64,000 nt of DNA from Isoetes taiwanensis (lineage: Eukaryota > Streptophyta > Lycopodiopsida > Isoetales > Isoetaceae): assembly GCA_021234155.1 (NCBI GenBank), contig JAJEKV010000037.1, positions 2,042,171 to 2,106,170 of the forward strand, written 5' to 3'. Each line of letters starts with the position of its first letter. Position 1 is the stretch's first letter. A program made the translations under genes and the position numbers. The notes beneath the pieces were generated by a model, which worked only from the letters and a program-made list of their open reading frames with translations, ran no database searches and had not been told where the DNA came from. Shown here piece by piece: positions 15,261 through 26,899 of this stretch.

Positions 15261-15506
15261 TAATCCATTAGAACTGAGGGTGCCAAAATGGGTTGGTGGA
15301 CATCTCTCTATCCCACAGCAATTTGGATATCTTCCACAGGTTTGTAAGATAGGTTTGTAAGATGGTAACTCCTCTGTCATCATCTAAGACCTTTTTTCAA
15401 TTTCTACGTAGATGACGGTTCTTAAGCCTTGCTATTTCTTTGCTCAAAAATGAGTGTTTATATCTGTCCAAGGGACATAATGTTGGAGCCATATATTCTC
15501 ATTTCT

Positions 15507-16105
15507 TATTTTCTTCAATTTCTGCCAGATGTTTTGTATCAGCATAATCTTTAGGCAGCAGAAATGGGTACACAGGGTTTGAGGCCAAGTAGCTAAGGAT
15601 GTTCAGTGCTTATCTTTGGAGCCAACAAATTTTGAGTCTGAGGTGCCATTTGCATTGGGGGTACCATGTCGCAGATGTTTACTCCTTTCATCCAAAAGTG
15701 CAAATAAATCATATTCATCTGCTAGAGGCTTAGCCACCAATGTGAGGTAACGATTTAATCAAATCACTTCAATTGTCGTATTTCTAATCACATTGCAAAA
15801 TATATAAATTTGTGATACTTTTTGCTTCTTGAAGCAAAGAATATCCATGACCTATTAATCGAACATAGAAGCTCGATTAAAATTCTTATGCAACCAGAAT
15901 ATCTTTGTTGTAATTTACGTAAAGTTCTTATTTTCTTCAATTTCTGCCAGATATTTTGTATCAGCATGATCTTTAGGCAGCATAATTGGGTACACAGGGA
16001 TTGAGGCCAAATAGCTAAGGATGTTCAATGCATATCTTTGGAACAAATTTTGAGTTGAGGTTGCCATTTGCATTAGGAATATCATATGGTTGATGTGCAG
16101 CATAT
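15507..16105. repeat. Direct repeat of about 180 bp, two diverged copies
   Basis: 15,507-15,690 and 15,927-16,105 share the same order of phrases: TTTTCTTCAATTTCTGCCAG, TTTAGGCAGCA, GGGTACACAGG and TAGCTAAGGATGTTCA. They are separated by about 240 bases and have several small indels. Confidence 0.8.
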
Positions 16106-17214
16106 CTTATTGTTTTTCTCATAAAATTTGGGAAGGTGAGTCTTAATTCTTTCGTATACTCAATCAATGAGTTCGGGCTCTACGTGGACCATTTTGAGTT
16201 CTAGCAGGATACGTCTGAAAAGAAAAAGTTGATAATAAGATTCATATGGAAGAATCTAAGTTAAACCAAATATTTGTATTTGTAATCTATGGTGCACTTT
16301 CAGTACCAGTTCGACTTTCTTTTACCTTCAAGCTCCTAGATGGAAAATCGAAGTGCATAAATCGATACTCTATCCGTTTTAGAAAGCTATTAAAACTCCA
16401 TTAACGATTAAATTTGTAACAGAAATTGCTGGTTTTGTTATCACATTTTATTTCCAAGTATTTATAGAGAAGTGTTCTGCACAAAATTTATGGTGTTGCT
16501 CATATTTTACACACCAACGCTTTGCTTTGTTAATTCAGTGGAGTAATGATAGTTATTAGGACAATTTGTTTATTGCCACATTGCAACAATTTGAATACAA
16601 TCACAAGTAACCACGTATCATAAGCTTTAGCCATTGATAGCCAGACCATGTTTTGAACATGTTCCGTGAAACAACAAGGTGGTCATATGGGTTCAAATGT
16701 TGTCATGTTGGACATCGAGTCCTTTGCAAAGATAAGAAGTAGGTTGATACAAAAGTGTTGGTGGAAGTTAAAGACTAGAAATTAGGAATTTGCATTTAAA
16801 AGGGTTGATTCATAAGTTCATGCACTTTCTTTTTGTGCTAAAGCTCGACTATTGTTGTCGATGTCATTATAACTACGTAATAAACCTTCCAAAATTTCAT
16901 AGAGGAAAAAACTATCGCTTACATTTCTGTGCACTCCATCCCTTCACCTATTGCCATTCAAATAGAGGAGATTCAATTTGCTCACAATCATCAGGACGGA
17001 CTGAATCAAAATAAACTCATGATTAATCCTAATTACCACTTCTCCCCTGAGAGCATGCCTGGATCGGTGGAGCGCTTTAGTGAGGAGGCACCTCCACTGG
17101 GCGATTTCCCTGAGCGGTTTCTGAGCGCCGCCTTCCCTGAGCGTTTGGGCGATTGGCGTTGGGGGCGTCTGTTTTCCAGCACACAGTTGTGAAGAGGTTA
17201 CGGCTCGGAGGCGT

Positions 17215-17465
17215 TTGGTGAAGGCTTGTCTGTTGGAGGTATGCTTGTTGCTTCTTGCAGCAACATGGATTTTTGGATGTGTAATCATCCTGACAACAGT
17301 TTTTTCCCAGGTGGTTTTTAATCTGGGCCATGGTGATTATGTTTTGTTCTGTGGGCTTCGGCCCTTGTTCTGGTTAGGGACTTCGGTCCTGTTTTGTACT
17401 TGTGGTCCCATAACCCGATTGGGTTCAGTGGACATTAAAAGTTTCTTCCTTCCTTCCTTCCTTCC
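17215..17465 (+). mobile_element. Possible LINE 3' tail ending in (TTCC)n
   Basis: The stretch has phrases typical of plant LINE 3' ends (GGGCTTCGGCCC, GGGACTTCGGTCC, GGTCCCATAACCCG) and stops in a short TTCC simple repeat. No reverse transcriptase frame is visible upstream, so it would be heavily 5'-truncated. No target-site duplication was identified. Confidence 0.35.
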
Positions 17466-17795
17466 CTCTAAATCAGACATTACTCATAGTTGACACAATC
17501 CAAATTACATCTATTGTTGCTTTCATATTGCAATACAAATTTCTATAGGGTGCTAAAGCCTACCAATGCCTCACAATAAAATCATTTCGATAGAACTATC
17601 TCATAAACAAAAACAACGCACTATAAAATTTCTACAGTTCAACATGTGAGACCAAATCCATTACTTTTTGCACAATGCTTCTTTATCCTTATCAATAAAT
17701 CTTAAAAGCTTGCTCTATACCACCCTTGCCCCCTCCAAGCCACATTGTTTGCTCTAAGCAACAAATAGAACAACCATCTCTTCAAATTGCTACAA

Positions 17796-17825
17796 AAGCC
17801 CGGCAACGCCGGGCACTATAACTAG
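17796..17825 (+). mobile_element. Helitron 3' terminus (hairpin plus CTAG)
   Basis: GCCCGGCAACGCCGGGC at 17,798-17,814 forms a 7-bp stem with an AAC loop and is followed by 11 bases ending CTAG, then T. This is the standard Helitron 3' end and matches base-for-base in design the one at 28,624-28,651. The downstream flank (from 17,826) is a copy of the dispersed repeat also seen at 58,570, which fits insertion into that repeat. The matching left flank was not found in the window, so the 5' end is either before position 1 or unrecognised. If the former, the RING-H2 exons could be Helitron cargo. Confidence 0.8.
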
Positions 17826-18700
17826 TGTCTTTTAATCCCATTATGGATGTTATCCCCCATAAGCCTATCCTACTCGACTATATGATCGTAGCTCCTCAAT
17901 CCTGCTAGCAGCTCATCCACTCGTTGCCTTCTTGAAGCAGAAATATAACGTTCTTTTGACCACTTGAAATCTTCTAAGTCTCTTCCCAAAAGCCTAAAGG
18001 TGATAACTGGATCCGATATTGTTGTGTCAACTCCTTCCACGTCTCTCACGTCAAGTCCTTCTCTTGTTGGTGTCATGTTGCCCGAAGAGTGTTGAGGATG
18101 TTGATTGCTTGACTTCTTTGAATTGCTCGGCATTCCTTCCCTTTGATCGATTACACTATGGGAGGAAGGGAATAACAAGAGGAATATATATGCAAGGCAT
18201 ATATTTTATATAGTTACAAATACTACTAAAGCTATTAAGTTCCCCTGGTACCTCAAGTTGCACACGTATACCATGGCATTGTTGTCGATGATCCTCCCAG
18301 TGCGCTGGTGTTGAAGATCTATATCCTCCTATCTGTACGTCAGCTCGTGTGCTTGGTAGACTCTTTGATATGAATGTCTCCTGGCTACGGCATAACATGC
18401 TTTTGCTTCATCTCTAACTAGGGATGTGACGGATGTTGATGCTTCGGTGTTCCGGTCCGCTTCTTAATCTTGTTCTTGGGCAATAATTGTTCTCCCTCCA
18501 CAATATCTGAAGATCTTTGGAGATGCCTCTTGAGTATGTGCAATTCCTTTGGCTAGACTTCTAAAGAGTTGTTCTCTTCGTTAGTTACCTTTCGAATTGT
18601 CGATCTTTGGGTTCGCCAAGTTGCATGCGAGTTGCCGTACTCTGATGAGGTTTCTTGTTGAATCATAAGCAGAGTTTCATTAAAGTTGGAATTTTCGTGA
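17826..18700 (-). repeat. Dispersed repeat family R, copy 1 (minus-strand coding remnant)
   Basis: It matches 58,570-59,175 in order and orientation. On the minus strand both copies keep the phrases REGLDVRDVEGVDTTISDP, FRLLGRD and GGYRSSTPAH, so they descend from a protein-coding element of unknown type. This copy lacks about 105 bp present in the 58 kb copy (near 58,695-58,800). Its right part contains CAGAGTTTCATTAAAGTTGG, which occurs inverted at 37,475. Confidence 0.6.
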
Positions 18701-18779
18701 TTCCAATTTCTCGTGAAATCAGTTTCTTCCCTGTTTTATCACACATTTATGGCTAGATATGGCACTATTTACTTAAAAA

Positions 18780-19190
18780 GAAACCAGTTATCATGCAAAA
18801 ACCGCTACATTTAATATAAAACAGCGCGGTTTTAGTTGTCAGGAAGAGAAGTATGGCGCCATTTACTTGGAAAGTATGAGGAAAAGCGGCCCGAGAACCA
18901 CAAAAGCAGATATTAGATTGCCAAAAAGCGCCCAGCAAGCAAACAAAATGGCGCGGCCGCTCCTTTAGCTTAGAAATAACCACAAAGCAAATAGCGCAAA
19001 CGCGCTATTTGCTTTAACGTGAAAGGAAGCAAATGGTGCAGGCACGCTATTTGCTTGAATGTGAAAGCAAGCAAATAGTGCAGGCGCGCTGTTTACTTCA
19101 AGGTGTAGAGTGAGCAAATAGTGCAGGCGCGCTATTTGCGTGAACGTGAAGACTAAGCAAATAGTGCTCTCGCGCCATTTTGCTATAGAT
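18780..19190. repeat. Palindrome cluster, third class (AAATAGNGC..GCGCTATTT)
   Basis: At least five units of the form GCAAATAGTGCAGGCGCGCT + ATTTGC, with variants, recur every 50-60 bases. They lie just downstream of the last exon of the ParB/methyltransferase-like relic. Two units nearer the GGCGC class lie at the upstream edge (18,855 and 18,950). Confidence 0.8.
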
Positions 19191-19271
19191 AACACATATT
19201 TTCCGAAGACCATGTAGATATATATTAATAGAAATATTATATAAGATACAATTTTTCAAAACAGAATTTTT

Positions 19272-21241
19272 TTAATAGTCATTGCCGAAGTGTTCATCAT
19301 CGACTTTATCATAATCATCCAGGTTAATTTTACTGCAGTCAATTTGGTCCTGCTCTGCTCCACCTTGGCCCGACGTCTCACCTTTCTCTGTATGAGAAGC
19401 TTCTTCGTCTGCCCCCTTCTGAGATTCACCATCTTGCAAAGTCAAGACTTCCCGTTGGCGTTGGTCAATGGCCTTTGGGTCAAGCCAGGGGTACATGACG
19501 TTCTCGATCCTACCCAGAATGCCCGATACGCATTTCATCTTTCCTAAGTCATGCTCTTATGTCACACTGATTCTTCCTACATGAAGGGATGCCCTAGAGA
19601 AGGCTCCACCAGAGAAGAAATCTAGTACGATGTTACCTTGAGGGCAGAGCTTATCAACAAGGTAGAACGCAGTTGCAGGACCAATCTGTTTATGCACCAG
19701 ATATTCTCCCTCCATACCCTGCCAACTCCACTTAAACCTGTCTTGCATGAGTTTTTTAGCCATAACATCGCCCTCACTTCCGATGGCTTCCTTAGGAATA
19801 GGAGGAATTTGCGGGAGCTTTCTAGGATGGTCGCCATATAGCCTGAGGTCCAGGTCTTCGTCAGGCTCTCCCGTCTGTGCCGAAATCCTCGTAGCAAATA
19901 GAAGAGCTTGTGGCTCTTTGATACCTGAACCACCTGTAGCTCCAGTCTCCTCTTCATAGATTCCTACAAACACTCTTGACCTGGATTCTAGTCTTTCAAG
20001 CGCACTGGCAAACAGTAAGTTATGCTCCGGCCTGACGAAACATAGAATCCAGTATGTCTCTACATCTGTCATCTGTGAGACTTTATCGAAGAACGCGGTT
20101 ACAGTCTCACTATTCCAAACTGGAGTAAGCTGCCTTGCATCTAAACATATCATGCTGGCAGGTATAACTGCATGTTCGTGCGGAATCCCCCCGGCAGTGA
20201 CATGCTCCACAATCCATCTTGGCAGAGCAGATTCTGTTTCAGGCTGAAGGATTTTTCGAATGGATCTGGCCAAGGAGAATGGCATGTGACCATGAACTCC
20301 CTCTTTGAGTATTCCTTCCTGTACCCACTTATGGTGGCATACTCCCCAAGCCAGAAGTGCATTATCTGAGAAGTGGTCTGTGGCTTTCCGTAGGTCCTCG
20401 AATTTCTTGTACTTAGTGCCAATTTGATCTGCAATGAAGTGCAGTATCTCCTTCTTCATGTAAGCAAGTACTCTTAAGTTCTGCGCCCTCGTCTTGAAGA
20501 AATTATCGCCTTTGTAATCTGAGGTGACTTTGACGTATATATCCCCGCTTAAAGCTTCTTCGAGGACCTTTCTACAATCATCATAGTCCAAGCCCCTCAT
20601 GCATCTAAGGTAGTTGTCACTGAAGTAATCTTTGTCTTTAGCAAAATTGATTACTATAGGTTGACCCCTATTGTCCTTAAGTTCTCCCTTCCTCCATTTG
20701 TTCCACATCTGGCGGAAGAGTGCATAGACATCATCTGGCATGAAGACAAACCGATTGACATCCTTCGTGTGTTTGCCCCTCAGAATCTTGTCTTCCATTT
20801 CAAGGTAGTGCTGCAAGAGAACTGGCGATTTTAGAACTTCAAATGTTGCTATTACATCTAATGGCGCAGCTGCGCTATTTGCTGCGCCATTTCAACTCAA
20901 ATGGCGCAGCTGTGCCATTTCGATAAATGTATGGCTAAGGAGACGTAAACGTACCTTGTACTTTCGCCGCTTGATCGCTTTACCCGGCGGGGGCTGGTCT
21001 TCCCGCATTCCCGAATAATGCTTGAAGATGGTGGATCTGATCCACATATGGTTCCTTGAAGACAGTCTTTGCTACTATATCATTCACATCCACACTGAGC
21101 TGAAGAAGGTCCAGGTCACTGATCTCTCCAGAAAGAACTCTGCATATTCTATAGTAATAGATCTTGCTGAGCTCAGCTCTAGCTTCCTCTGTCCCCAACT
21201 TACTGCACACGAGCTGAGCAGCAGCGACCGAATGATTACCA
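19272..21241 (-). pseudogene. ParB-like/methyltransferase-like transposon gene, copy A, 3' portion
   Basis: Reading on the minus strand, the frame enters at 21,241 with GNHSVAAAQLV, a ParB/Srx-type G-N-H segment. It runs to a donor AAG|GTACG (exon 20,955-21,241), crosses a 144-bp intron (20,811-20,954), and continues from acceptor TTGCAG as an open frame of about 415 codons to 19,557. That exon ends with the segment IVLDFFSGGAFSR, which resembles the S-adenosylmethionine-binding motif I of N4/N6-type DNA methyltransferases; no clear DPPY-type motif was seen. A frameshift near 19,560 separates a last acidic segment ending FGNDY at 19,272. A one-base slip near 20,980 also breaks the frame. ParB-like regions fused to DNA methylases are known in phage and bacterial mobile elements; here the gene has introns, so it is a eukaryotic element gene. 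The assignment rests on short motifs only. Confidence 0.55.
20811..20954 (-). repeat. 144-bp intron carrying GGCGC palindromes
   Basis: The intron has clean borders on the minus strand (AAG|GTACG and CTTGCAG|CAC). Between them lie two to three copies of AATGGCGCAGCTGCGC-type palindromes, making up roughly half its length. The palindromes stop at the exon borders. Confidence 0.75.
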
Positions 21242-21799
21242 TCTATATATAATAATAAAGGCGTTTTATGATAGTCTGTGCGCGTTTTGGGCCCTTGATT
21301 TTTTTGCATTTCAGAACTTCTATTTTAGAGCATCAGATTTAAAATCAGTTAGAAAGGTTTGTATCCGGGCAAATGGGAGCGCCTTTCCTTGCCGTTCATG
21401 AATGCCGGATGGCCCGGATATGTTTTATCGTGAATTTTCTCTTGCCGCTAGGGATTCCGGCACGTTATGGTACCTAACCTTATTTTTTGCTGATTTTTTT
21501 TCCAATTGGGTTGTGCTTAGTCGCTTGATAAATTTGGTTGTTTCGCCAACTGAGTATTAATACTGTTAATCATAAATTGGGTTGTGCATTCTGTTTTATC
21601 TTGATGAAAAAATGCGTGAATCTGGCGCTGGTTTTCATTATAATCTTGTCGGTTTTCATGCATTAATCACATTCGATTCTACTTCTACCTTTCCGATGGG
21701 CGGGCTTCCTTTTCTTCCTCAAGTTGATGCGATTGAGGGAAGTCGGATCTATGTCCACTGTGAATGAAGCTTTGTTTTGTATTAAATTTTTAAGGAGGT

Positions 21800-21975
21800 A
21801 GATTGGCAGCGACGGTTTTATTTGAGATGAGACAGTGGCAGTTTTCCTGTGCATTTTGTGGCTCTTTGGTTCCTCAATCGATTTGTGAAATTTGCGAGGA
21901 GGCAAAAGGAATTGATAACAGATCCAAGCCCAAGTTCTTTTGGCAAAGAAATACTTTTTACGTTCAATCCAAAGG
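21800..21975 (+). pseudogene. Captured exon-like segment with C-x2-C..C-x2-C
   Basis: Open frame reading QWQFSCAFCGSLVPQ then SICEICEEAKG, a zinc-ribbon-like spacing of two Cys pairs nine residues apart. It ends near an AAAG|GTTAGG donor-like site at about 21,975. I do not recognise the parent gene. It lies in Helitron cargo in the same orientation as the other fragments. Confidence 0.35.
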
Positions 21976-22130
21976 TTAGGTTTATGTTTATCTTTATTTC
22001 TTTCTTAGCCTCCTCTTCTCGCTTCTCCATCGTTAAACCGAGCGGCCTAACCCATACTAACAAAGTTTTGTGCACATAATTTGCTTATAAGCTGACGCAT
22101 TCTTGCACTGAGTTTTTTCTCCTCTGGTGG

Positions 22131-22270
22131 CATGGCAGCTATTCCTTCTTGTGCTCAGAAGCTTCTCGATCCCAGTTGGGGTTCAATAGTGAATGGATTT
22201 GAAAGGAATGGCAAGACGATAGCGATAGGGACATCTTCAGTTAGAGAAGTAGCATGTCTCCCATTCTAAG
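22131..22270 (+). pseudogene. Captured fragment of unknown gene (MAAIPSCAQKLLDPSWGS)
   Basis: A short frame begins ATGGCAGCTATTCC and reads MAAIPSCAQKLLDPSWGS before ending at a stop near 22,268. It may be a captured first exon. The parent gene is not recognised. Confidence 0.25.
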
Positions 22271-22681
22271 TATGATTTCGTCCTTCATGGTTATCCGTTT
22301 GGCAAGGATTTCTTGTGAATTGGATGCTTGATGTTGACAAGAGAGCTTCTCCCATTGCATCAGTTTGCTGGTTTTTAATCTTTTTTACTGTATTCTAGAA
22401 TTACATACCAAGCACAGTTTTAGGGCTCTTATTTCTCAGTCCTGCAGGAGCAAAAAAACAAGGCACTATCTTAATCTACAAGCGTCCTCTAAGCTTTACA
22501 GATTTTAATACCTCTTTCTCCTTCTCAATCCTTTCCATTAGTTACAACGACAATGGCATAGCATTTGTGATGGAAGAAGATGCGAGCCTGGGTTCAAACT
22601 CTGCTGCCGCTGGTGCTGGATACTTGGATGCTTTCACCGACAAGAACTTAAGCCAGAAGATTTTTGGACCATGGAGATCAG

Positions 22682-23029
22682 ACAGAGATTGGAGAAAGAG
22701 GCATTAATCCAAAAAATAAAGAATACAATTACCTAGGGCGGTTTATCAAGATTCAGATATCTATCTTCTAGATGATATATTTAGTGCGGTGGATGCAACA
22801 TTTGAACATGCTTGTTCAATGTAATCTTTCCATTAAAAGCTTAATTCATTTAGATGTGAGATTTGCATTCTATGTAAAAGCTTAGTTCACTTAAATATGA
22901 GGTTTTTTCAGAGTTAAAGTTTAACTTCGGTTCGAATGTAGGAAAGTATAATGGGAGCTCTGGCTGACAAAACTATTATTCTTGCAACTGACCAAGTGGA
23001 GTTCTTGTCTAAAGCAGACCTAATTCTGG
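22682..23029 (+). pseudogene. Captured fragment of an ABCC (MRP-type) transporter, nucleotide-binding domain 1
   Basis: The order [34 protein letters not shown], then after an intron ESIMGALADKT and QVEFLSKADLILV, is that of the first ATP-binding cassette of ABCC proteins, which export glutathione conjugates and similar compounds. The Walker B region (IYLLDD) is present. A deletion of about 10 bases between GIN and RIQL removes the LSGGQ signature and shifts the frame. The usual DDPFSAVDAHTG reads [12 protein letters not shown]. Intron borders survive: acceptor AATGTAG|GAAAG near 22,942 and donor CTG|GTAAGG near 23,029. The rest of a normally about 1,500-residue protein is absent, so this is Helitron cargo, not a working gene. 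Confidence 0.85.
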
Positions 23030-23950
23030 TAAGGACCTTATTATTCGATATACTTTACTTAAGTTGCATATTAGAATTGGCAGAAATAGGTGTTGGTTCT
23101 CTTTTACAGGTTGTAACTGCACCTTTCGCATGGTAGATGGAAAATAAGAAATGCTTATATTAGAGATGTGTCATGCATACATTGAGGAATTTGAATCATG
23201 GAGCTCATAATTATTTCTCTTCTAATGCAATGTCTTTGCCAATACAGGTTATCTGAAGGCCCTGCTTCTCCATAATTTTCTGCTACATAAAGCAGTTCAT
23301 CATGGTTTGGATTTTTTAATGGAAAGCCAAAAGAAGAATAGCAATGCACATCATCCTCCTACTATTCCTGGTTTTGAGATAATGTGAGTCTTTGATCAAA
23401 TTGCTGCTATCTATGTCACTTTGTTTTCACAATTCTTGTCTCTGTCTTTTTTTTGTTTTTTGCTGGGTTTTTTTTGCCAGAAGAAGCCGTGACTTTATTA
23501 TACATCCAGGTCTTGACTGTTTCTTATTATCCTTGTTTCTTGTTATAAACCATCAGAGTTTGTCAAGTACCCGTCTTATTTCCTTGTAAATGACTAAATG
23601 ATGAGGGTTGTTGCCTGAGTGTCTAGATTAATATTGACATGGTAAGCTAAATCCTGCAAAGCCAAATCAAGCCGTCCAGTTCTTCATGTAGTAATAGGTT
23701 GCTATATTTTCCAAGGGCTACATACATATTGTTTACATGGCAAACCTGCATTCTCTGAATAGGAAGGTTGGGCAAGTCCGATACTTGGGGGAATATTTTG
23801 AAATAATCCAGCTGTATGTTCAGGTTTCCATGGTCTGAATGGCTACGTGATTTCGAAGCCCAATGGTTTATCTTAACAAAGCCCATTTTTTATGCTTAAT
23901 AACTTCTATGTGTCAAATTGAGGTGATGTTTTGCTAATATTCTTTTGCAG

Positions 23951-24463
23951 TGTAAGAGATGTAATGCACCAATGCAATGTCCAGCAGCATTGCCACCTAT
24001 TCCAGACCCATTGTCAGTCCCACTAGCTTATCAAGGTACGCCTTGCCCCGATATGGTGGTCGTGAACTTCATTGTTTATTTGCCCTAATTCGTTCTTATG
24101 GTAGTTTCTGGATATAAACGTCATGCATCTGAAGAGCCAATTGGGGATTGGTTGAGTAAAAGGCCAAATCTTGGAGCTGATGTCCTGCACCACCAATATT
24201 TGGTATTTTTGTTTTCCTTAGAAATCATCACACATGGTCTCTGTGGTTCCTGAGAAAATCAGATGTTTGCTAGCTTCAACAGTCCCAGCTGCAGCTTTTT
24301 GCTCCTTTTGGAGGCCTTGATGAACGGGCAAGCTTACTTTTTAGCCATTTGCCTCACGGAGCATTAAATATGGGATTGAACATGAATATTGCACCTCCAA
24401 CATTGCATTTGCCAGAACAAAGCATTGGGGGTCCTCCATCATCCAATTTAGGGAAAGGGTGAG
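23951..24463 (+). pseudogene. Captured exons of an unrecognised gene
   Basis: Three exon-like segments lie in series. The first runs between TTTTGCAG and CAAG|GTACG and encodes CKRCNAPMQCPAALPPIPDP. The second includes GYKRHASEEPIGDWLSKRP near 24,110-24,200. The third, near 24,275-24,463, includes LFAPFGGLDERASLLFSHLP and ends at a GTGAGT donor. Composition is Pro/Leu-rich. Splice signals argue for genomic (not cDNA) capture by the Helitron. Confidence 0.5.
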
Positions 24464-26850
24464 TAATTTCCTCAGTAGTTTAAACCTTGTATAGTTGAAT
24501 CACCTTCGTATTCATCTACTGATTAAAAACCGGCGTGAAGGAGACCGGATCTGCGGTATTTGTAATAATCACAATTATGCTTCCCGTCAAACATGCAACC
24601 TGTGCGTCTCTAGATTCCAATATTAACAAATATATTTACAGAATGTTGGGCTTGTCAAATTCTGGCAACTTTCAAGACAAAGGGTACATTTAATGTTATG
24701 GTCTTCTAGATATATATTAAATTAAGGTGGCCATCTTGTTCTGTGTGGACGTTTATTAAAATTTAAGATGCCATTGTAATGTATTACAGAATATCTTCTA
24801 TGGAGTTGCAGAGTTGTGCTCTAATTCTAGAAGCAAAGTTAGGATTAATTAATAACACACTCAGCTACTATTACTTTCTTCTGCTTTGCAAAATCTAGCT
24901 AGATTTTGAAGCTATTACTTATTTGTAGGTGTAACCGCAATAGAGAAGGTGTACAAAATTCCCCGCAATAGAGAAGCTGGAATTTACAAAGTTTTTACTC
25001 ACTGTAGTGCTGGACACTTTATGAGTTCAATTGACAGGTGGGATAGCTTATTAAAGTCTTGAGCCAGTGAATACAAGTCCTTTTGAGCAATGCTTTTAAC
25101 ATCAAATTGAATTGCTCAGAATGATTTTCTGCAGCTCACAAATGCAACACCAGCAGTGAATAGATCTTTATGAAGTTATACTGAGGTGGTGTCAAAAGTG
25201 ATATTTACGGTGTTTGGTCTCATGGTCTCAAAAACTCTTTGTACTATATACAAATTGGAACCTACGAATGGGTGCCATTTGTTATGAAGATTTGTGGTCT
25301 GAATTGTTATCGCTTTTGGACACATTGTAAAGATTTTCTTGGACTCGTGTCCACAAGATCTGAATTGTAGTGTCCACAAGATCTGAATTGTAGATTCTCT
25401 CCGTCGATGAACATTAAATATATGGCGCTTAAACTATTAGGATGGTGCAGTGATATTAGTAATTTGGTTAACCGGTGAGTGCCCTGCTTATGGGAACATA
25501 TACTAATACCCTTGCATTAAGAAATCATTTCTCCAGAGCATAAAACATAAAGTAATATAATCGACAAATTTAAGTGTTTAAATTGGGGCAATGATTATGT
25601 TGTTTGCTCCAAAATATGAGAATAAATGCTGACGCGTTGGATTTATAAAACTGCCATTGCTGAATGCTGACCTAGAAGAACACGCAGCTCAATAAAATAT
25701 TCTAGAATATTTTGGGAGTTTGCCTTTACATAACCCTTAATAAATCTCGACCTACAAGAATCTTTTTCTAAAGTATTTTTTCCCTTGAAATATCCATTGA
25801 CTTTCAAGTTCCCTGTAGGCACTAAAACTCGCGCTTTATCTGCCTTTTGTGCTCTGTAGCTCTTCTTTTGTACTCTTACGGCTCGGCTTTGTCATACAGC
25901 TCGTCATCCAAAATTTAGTTTTCAGGTTAGCCCTGTTTGCCAACAGGTTTGAAACTCAATTTATGCTCTTATTCGTTCTTTCTATCCTGGAACTTTAATC
26001 TTTGTGTTTCTTTGCTTGTTAATAGTTCGTCCCAGTGAAGTTTTTTTTAATTGAACCTTGACGTGTATTACAGATCTTCACATGCATCATAGATAAACAT
26101 ATAATATAGACAGATGACTGGTGCTTGGTATCACTCATTTTTGCAAACATGTACACAATATTCCTGAACCAAACAATAATAATAAGGTTAATTATCTCAT
26201 GTTGTAATTCTTGGAGTTCTTTAATTGATTAAAATGGTTGCATAATGCTTGTGCAAGAGGCAGAACTTACAACTTGTCAACATGTATTTCTAACGCAATC
26301 CATAGATTCTTACACAATAGAGGGTAGGTCCCATCAAGATAATTAAAGGTAGAATTTAGATCTCCAATGTTCCATCATAATTTTTTCTCAAGATTTCAAC
26401 ATTAATATTTATTCACCTTCTAGCACCAGTAATGTTTGTCCAGCTAGATGGATGCTAAAGATTCCATACAAGCAACTTCATTATATCAGCTTAATGAAGT
26501 GCTTTAAAAGTTCTCTTCATATATGTTGTGTTTTTAGGTTCCCAATTATGCAATGTTTTGTGGGCTTAAACCTGGCTATGGACCCTGGCTATCGTGATTC
26601 CATTGTGTGATACCAAAGATTGTAATACCAACAGAGCATTTCACAACTCACATGCACAATAAATGCATCCAAAATGATTGTGTTTGCCCCTTGAACTGCT
26701 TGAACTATTTTTGTGCTAGATGGATTCTCCTCTGACACTCCATTTCAAGCTAAATTGAAATAGGATGCCTCATAAGAATAGATAGGAGCGAAGAAAAACA
26801 ACTTCTAGATTGAATCAAGTTCAAACATTGGTGAAACCCATGCATTAAGC
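24464..26850. other. Helitron interior, no recognisable gene
   Basis: AT-rich sequence with intron-like character. No homologous segment, RNA gene or repeat was recognised except a doubled phrase GTCCACAAGATCTGAATTG near 25,350-25,390. Confidence 0.4.
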
Positions 26851-26899
26851 ATGTAATTGTGCAGTTTTACCATGCAGGTAGGTCCTACCATCTGGCAGG

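Larger units (their letters stand above)
13008..17214. other. Intron-like or intergenic DNA with local duplications
   Basis: It begins at the donor of the second RING-H2 exon and shows no further recognisable exon. The T-rich, stop-filled sequence resembles a long intron. Local duplications are listed separately. Confidence 0.4.

Noticed and set aside
22682-23029. Working ABC transporter gene
   Set aside because: Only part of one nucleotide-binding domain is present, the LSGGQ signature is deleted and the frame is shifted.
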